From contig LMSR01000011.1 in the NCBI GenBank assembly GCA_001429555.1, forward strand, positions 311,462-375,461: 64,000 nt of DNA, in the 5' to 3' direction. The stretch is from Nocardioides sp. Soil797. Its GTDB lineage: Bacteria > Actinomycetota > Actinomycetes > Propionibacteriales > Nocardioidaceae. Made by a program: the position numbers and the translations under genes. Within the stretch, counting starts at the first letter, position 1. Every line of letters starts with the position of its first letter. The notes beneath the pieces were generated by a model. It was given only the letters and a program-made list of their open reading frames with translations, ran no database searches and was not told the origin of the DNA. Below, piece by piece: positions 61,910-64,000 of this stretch.

Positions 61910-62850
61910 GTGCCGTGGAGCCGGCATCGGCGATCGACCCGTTCGTCGCCACCCGGGACGGCGTCTATCGTGACGCCATCGTCGAGGTGCACGCACTTCA
62001 CGGCGTTCGCCCCCGCCGACAGTTGCGGACCGTGCGCACCGAGCACTTCGACATCGTCCGCGAGGGGTCGCTGATCAGGCTCTCGCACGCCCTGCGCTCC
62101 GACGAGATCGACGACGACCTGTCGGGCCTGCTCGCCGAAGAGCTGTTCCAGCCCGGCTGGTTGCGCGGCCCCGATCTCTTCGAGCGGCTGCTGACCGGCA
62201 TCGTGCTCAGCACCCGCGCCGACCCGCTCGATGCCTGGGCGAACTTCTACGCCAACACCCTGGCCCGCGTCGCCGACACACTCAGCGTCGACGACCCGAA
62301 GGCCGGCGGCTCCGGTGCGACCGGTGCCTCGGACACCAGGCACGGCACAATCGCCGACTACGCACCGGTGTACGGGCTGGCCGAACAGGCGCTGGTGCCG
62401 GGATCCGCACTGGAGCTGGGCTGCTGTTTCGGGTTCCTCTCCTTGCGCCTCGCCGCCGGGGGACGCCCGGTGATCGCCTCCGACGTGTCCGCGGGGACCG
62501 TCGCCCTGCTCGACGCCGTCGCACCGCGTCTCGGCCTCGGGGTGCACACCCGCACCGCCGACGCCGGCCGGTTGCCCTTCGACGACAAGGCGGCCGACAA
62601 TGTGCTCGCCATCCACCTGCTCGAACACCTCGAGCCCCGGCACGGCGACCGTGTCGTCCAGGAGGCGCTGCGCGTGGCACGCCGACGCGTCGTGATCGCC
62701 GTACCCCTCGAACGCGAGGCAGACGAGACCTGGGGCCACGTGCGCACCGTCTCCCTCGACGACCTGGATGCCTGGGGCTCTGCCAGCGGCCACCCGTACG
62801 ACGTCCGCGAGGCGCACGGCGGCTGGCTCGTCATCGACGTCGCCCCCTGA
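61906..62850 (+). CDS. mftM: Mycofactocin oligosaccharide methyltransferase
   Basis: 314 residues. SAM-binding motif ALELGCCFGFLSL, then DVSAGTVALLDAV and LAIHLLEHLEP, a class I methyltransferase. Its place and its N-terminal region fit MftM, which methylates a glucose of the mycofactocin glycan. The start depends on coupling from the tiny ORFs. Confidence 0.85.
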   Translation: MSAVEPASAIDPFVATRDGVYRDAIVEVHALHGVRPRRQLRTVRTEHFDIVREGSLIRLSHALRSDEIDDDLSGLLAEELFQPGWLRGPDLFERLLTGIVLSTRADPLDAWANFYANTLARVADTLSVDDPKAGGSGATGASDTRHGTIADYAPVYGLAEQALVPGSALELGCCFGFLSLRLAAGGRPVIASDVSAGTVALLDAVAPRLGLGVHTRTADAGRLPFDDKAADNVLAIHLLEHLEPRHGDRVVQEALRVARRRVVIAVPLEREADETWGHVRTVSLDDLDAWGSASGHPYDVREAHGGWLVIDVAP

Positions 62851-62886
62851 CCCGTCGACCTGGCGGAGCCGAGGTCACCCACCCTC

Positions 62887-62931
62887 AACGTCGTGGATCA
62901 CAGTCACCCAGTGACTGCGATCCACCACGTT
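62887..62931. terminator. Hairpin, CAGTCAC-core family copy 3
   Basis: Twenty-one-nt arms pair with two mismatches around CCA, 37 nt after the mftM stop. The inner CAGTCAC/GTGACTG is shared with 2085 and 22516. It probably ends the mno operon. Confidence 0.7.
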
Positions 62932-63141
62932 GTGCGTTGCGCGGCTCTTGCCTCGCTGTGTTCGATCATGCGGGCACGATGCGGCTGACTCCCGGCGTGA
63001 GTGGGCCGACGTACCTGTCCGTCGGGTGCACGGAGGACACGTGGAGGACTGTCCGGACAGGACCGGCACCCCGCCCATCGGCCGGTTCGCCGGGGCTCCG
63101 CGAGCCATAGCGTCGGAAGTCCCATCACACCTGGAGGAACC

Positions 63142-63768
63142 ATGACCGATCTCGACACCCGTCCCACCGATGCCGCTGCTGCGGCACCTACTCATGCCGC
63201 GGCGGTTGCGCTGCCGTCGGGCTGGGGCGATCCGTTCCCGTTGGGTCTGGCCAGCTTCGGCATCTCGGCCCTCGTGCTCTCCACGGTGATGTCGGGAATG
63301 ATCGACCCGCTCGCCACTCCCGCCGTGCTCTCGTTGGCACTCGCCCTCGGCTTCCTCACGGAACTGGTCGCCGGCATCATCCACTTCCAGCGGGGCGAGA
63401 CCTTCCCGGGGCTGGTCTTCACGGCGTATGCGGGCTTCTGGCTCAGCTATGCGCTTCTCGTGCAGTTCTACGGCCCCATGGTGACCGCTGACGCCGCAGC
63501 CATCACCGGCATGTTCCTGCTCGCCTGGGCGATCTTCTCCACCTACATGCTGCTCGCCGCGCTGCGTACCAACGTGACCACCGTCGTGATCTTCACACTG
63601 CTCTCCGCGGTGTTCTACCTGGCCGCGTTCGGTGCGTTCTTCGAGAACACCGCGCTCGGTCACCTTGCCGGCTACCTCCTCGTCGCCGACGCGCTCGTGG
63701 CGCTCTACGCCTCGGCGGCAGTCATCGTGAACACCACCTGGGAGCGCACGGTCCTGCCCGTTCCGTGA
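63142..63768 (+). CDS. satP: Acetate/succinate permease (GPR1/FUN34/YaaH family)
   Basis: 208 residues from the ATG at 63142 (GGAGGA upstream). Six membrane segments, and the start of the first repeat GDPFPLGLASFGISAL is the family signature NPAPLGL. It imports acetate, or exports it after alcohol oxidation. Confidence 0.85.
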   Translation: MTDLDTRPTDAAAAAPTHAAAVALPSGWGDPFPLGLASFGISALVLSTVMSGMIDPLATPAVLSLALALGFLTELVAGIIHFQRGETFPGLVFTAYAGFWLSYALLVQFYGPMVTADAAAITGMFLLAWAIFSTYMLLAALRTNVTTVVIFTLLSAVFYLAAFGAFFENTALGHLAGYLLVADALVALYASAAVIVNTTWERTVLPVP

Positions 63769-63831
63769 CGGGTGCAGTGATCCCGGCTGATCTGGATCCT
63801 GCCTCTCCCTGCTCGGGTGGTGCCCACCGGG

Positions 63832-64000
63832 TCAGATCACCCCGAGCTTCGAGGCCTCGTAGACCGCTTCAGCCCGGCGGGTGACCCCGAGCTTGCGCAG
63901 GATGTTGCCGACATGGAACTTGGCGGTGGTCTCGGAGATGTAGAGCTGCCGCCCGATGTCACGGTTCGACAGGCCGCGGGCGAGCAGGGCGAGCACCTCG
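63832..64000 (-). CDS. LuxR-type regulator (C-terminal fragment)
   Basis: The last 55 codons are seen: EVLALLARGLSNRDIGRQLYI, SETTAKFHVGNILRKLGV, the LuxR/NarL HTH. The upstream part is outside the window. It converges with the permease gene. Confidence 0.85.
   Translation of the reverse strand, partial: EVLALLARGLSNRDIGRQLYISETTAKFHVGNILRKLGVTRRAEAVYEASKLGVI

Overview
The window is high-GC actinobacterial DNA, most likely Nocardioides or a close relative in the Nocardioidaceae. The reasons are strong G/C third-position bias, a complete mce lipid-import operon, a mycofactocin (mft) cluster next to an NDMA-dependent alcohol dehydrogenase, an XPB-type repair helicase with its actinobacterial partner, and several genes with a TANNNT box 6-7 nt before the start codon (leaderless transcripts). 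No rRNA, tRNA, CRISPR array or transposase gene was seen.

Layout. 1-5.8 kb: DUF3027 protein (cut by the window edge), MFS permease, cold-shock protein, HAD phosphatase, secreted subtilase. 5.8-12.1 kb: ABC-2 exporter pair, then an RDD-FHA protein, an acidic FHA protein and a PP2C phosphatase, which look like one phospho-signalling operon. 12.4-16.7 kb: XPB partner, CGNR zinc-finger regulator, XPB helicase. 16.8-21.7 kb: CutC, GntR regulator, MacB/FtsX-like ABC exporter. 21.8-22.4 kb: AlkB-type dioxygenase behind a perfect actinobacterial LexA box. 22.6-33.2 kb: mce operon on the minus strand (MceG-YrbEA fusion, YrbEB, MceA-F, two Mce-associated proteins). 33.5-34.8 kb: HTH-nucleotidyltransferase and a FitAB/VapBC-like toxin-antitoxin pair. 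34.9-41.8 kb: secreted proteins (RCC1/Ig-like protein, three paralogues of one small secreted family, two members of a second secreted family). 42.1-46.9 kb: a duplicated and partly decayed cassette with two PucR-like regulators, a coiled-coil membrane protein and a catalytically degenerate P-type ATPase. 47.3-53.4 kb: cox-type molybdenum hydroxylase (CoxG, M, L, S) and a GAF regulator. 53.5-62.9 kb: mycofactocin genes mftF, E, C, B, A on the minus strand, with the divergent mno-moxR-VWA-mftM operon. 63.1-64 kb: acetate/succinate permease and the C-terminus of a LuxR-type regulator.

How the parts fit. The mft genes make the redox cofactor required by NDMA-dependent alcohol dehydrogenases; the adjacent Mno is the probable client, the MoxR/VWA pair probable maturation factors, and MftF/MftM decorate the cofactor with a methylated glycan. 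mftD is absent from its usual place. The most novel-looking signal is a repeated composite operator, TTGTCAC-N4-GTGACAA, 110-165 bp upstream of the secreted-protein genes and the first PucR-like regulator, around the duplicated cassette and, in weaker form, upstream of the mce operon. It suggests an undescribed cell-surface/lipid regulon controlled by the local PucR-like proteins. A second theme is several families of intergenic palindromes and a small inverted-repeat element with an apparent 15-bp target duplication at the mftC-mftE junction.
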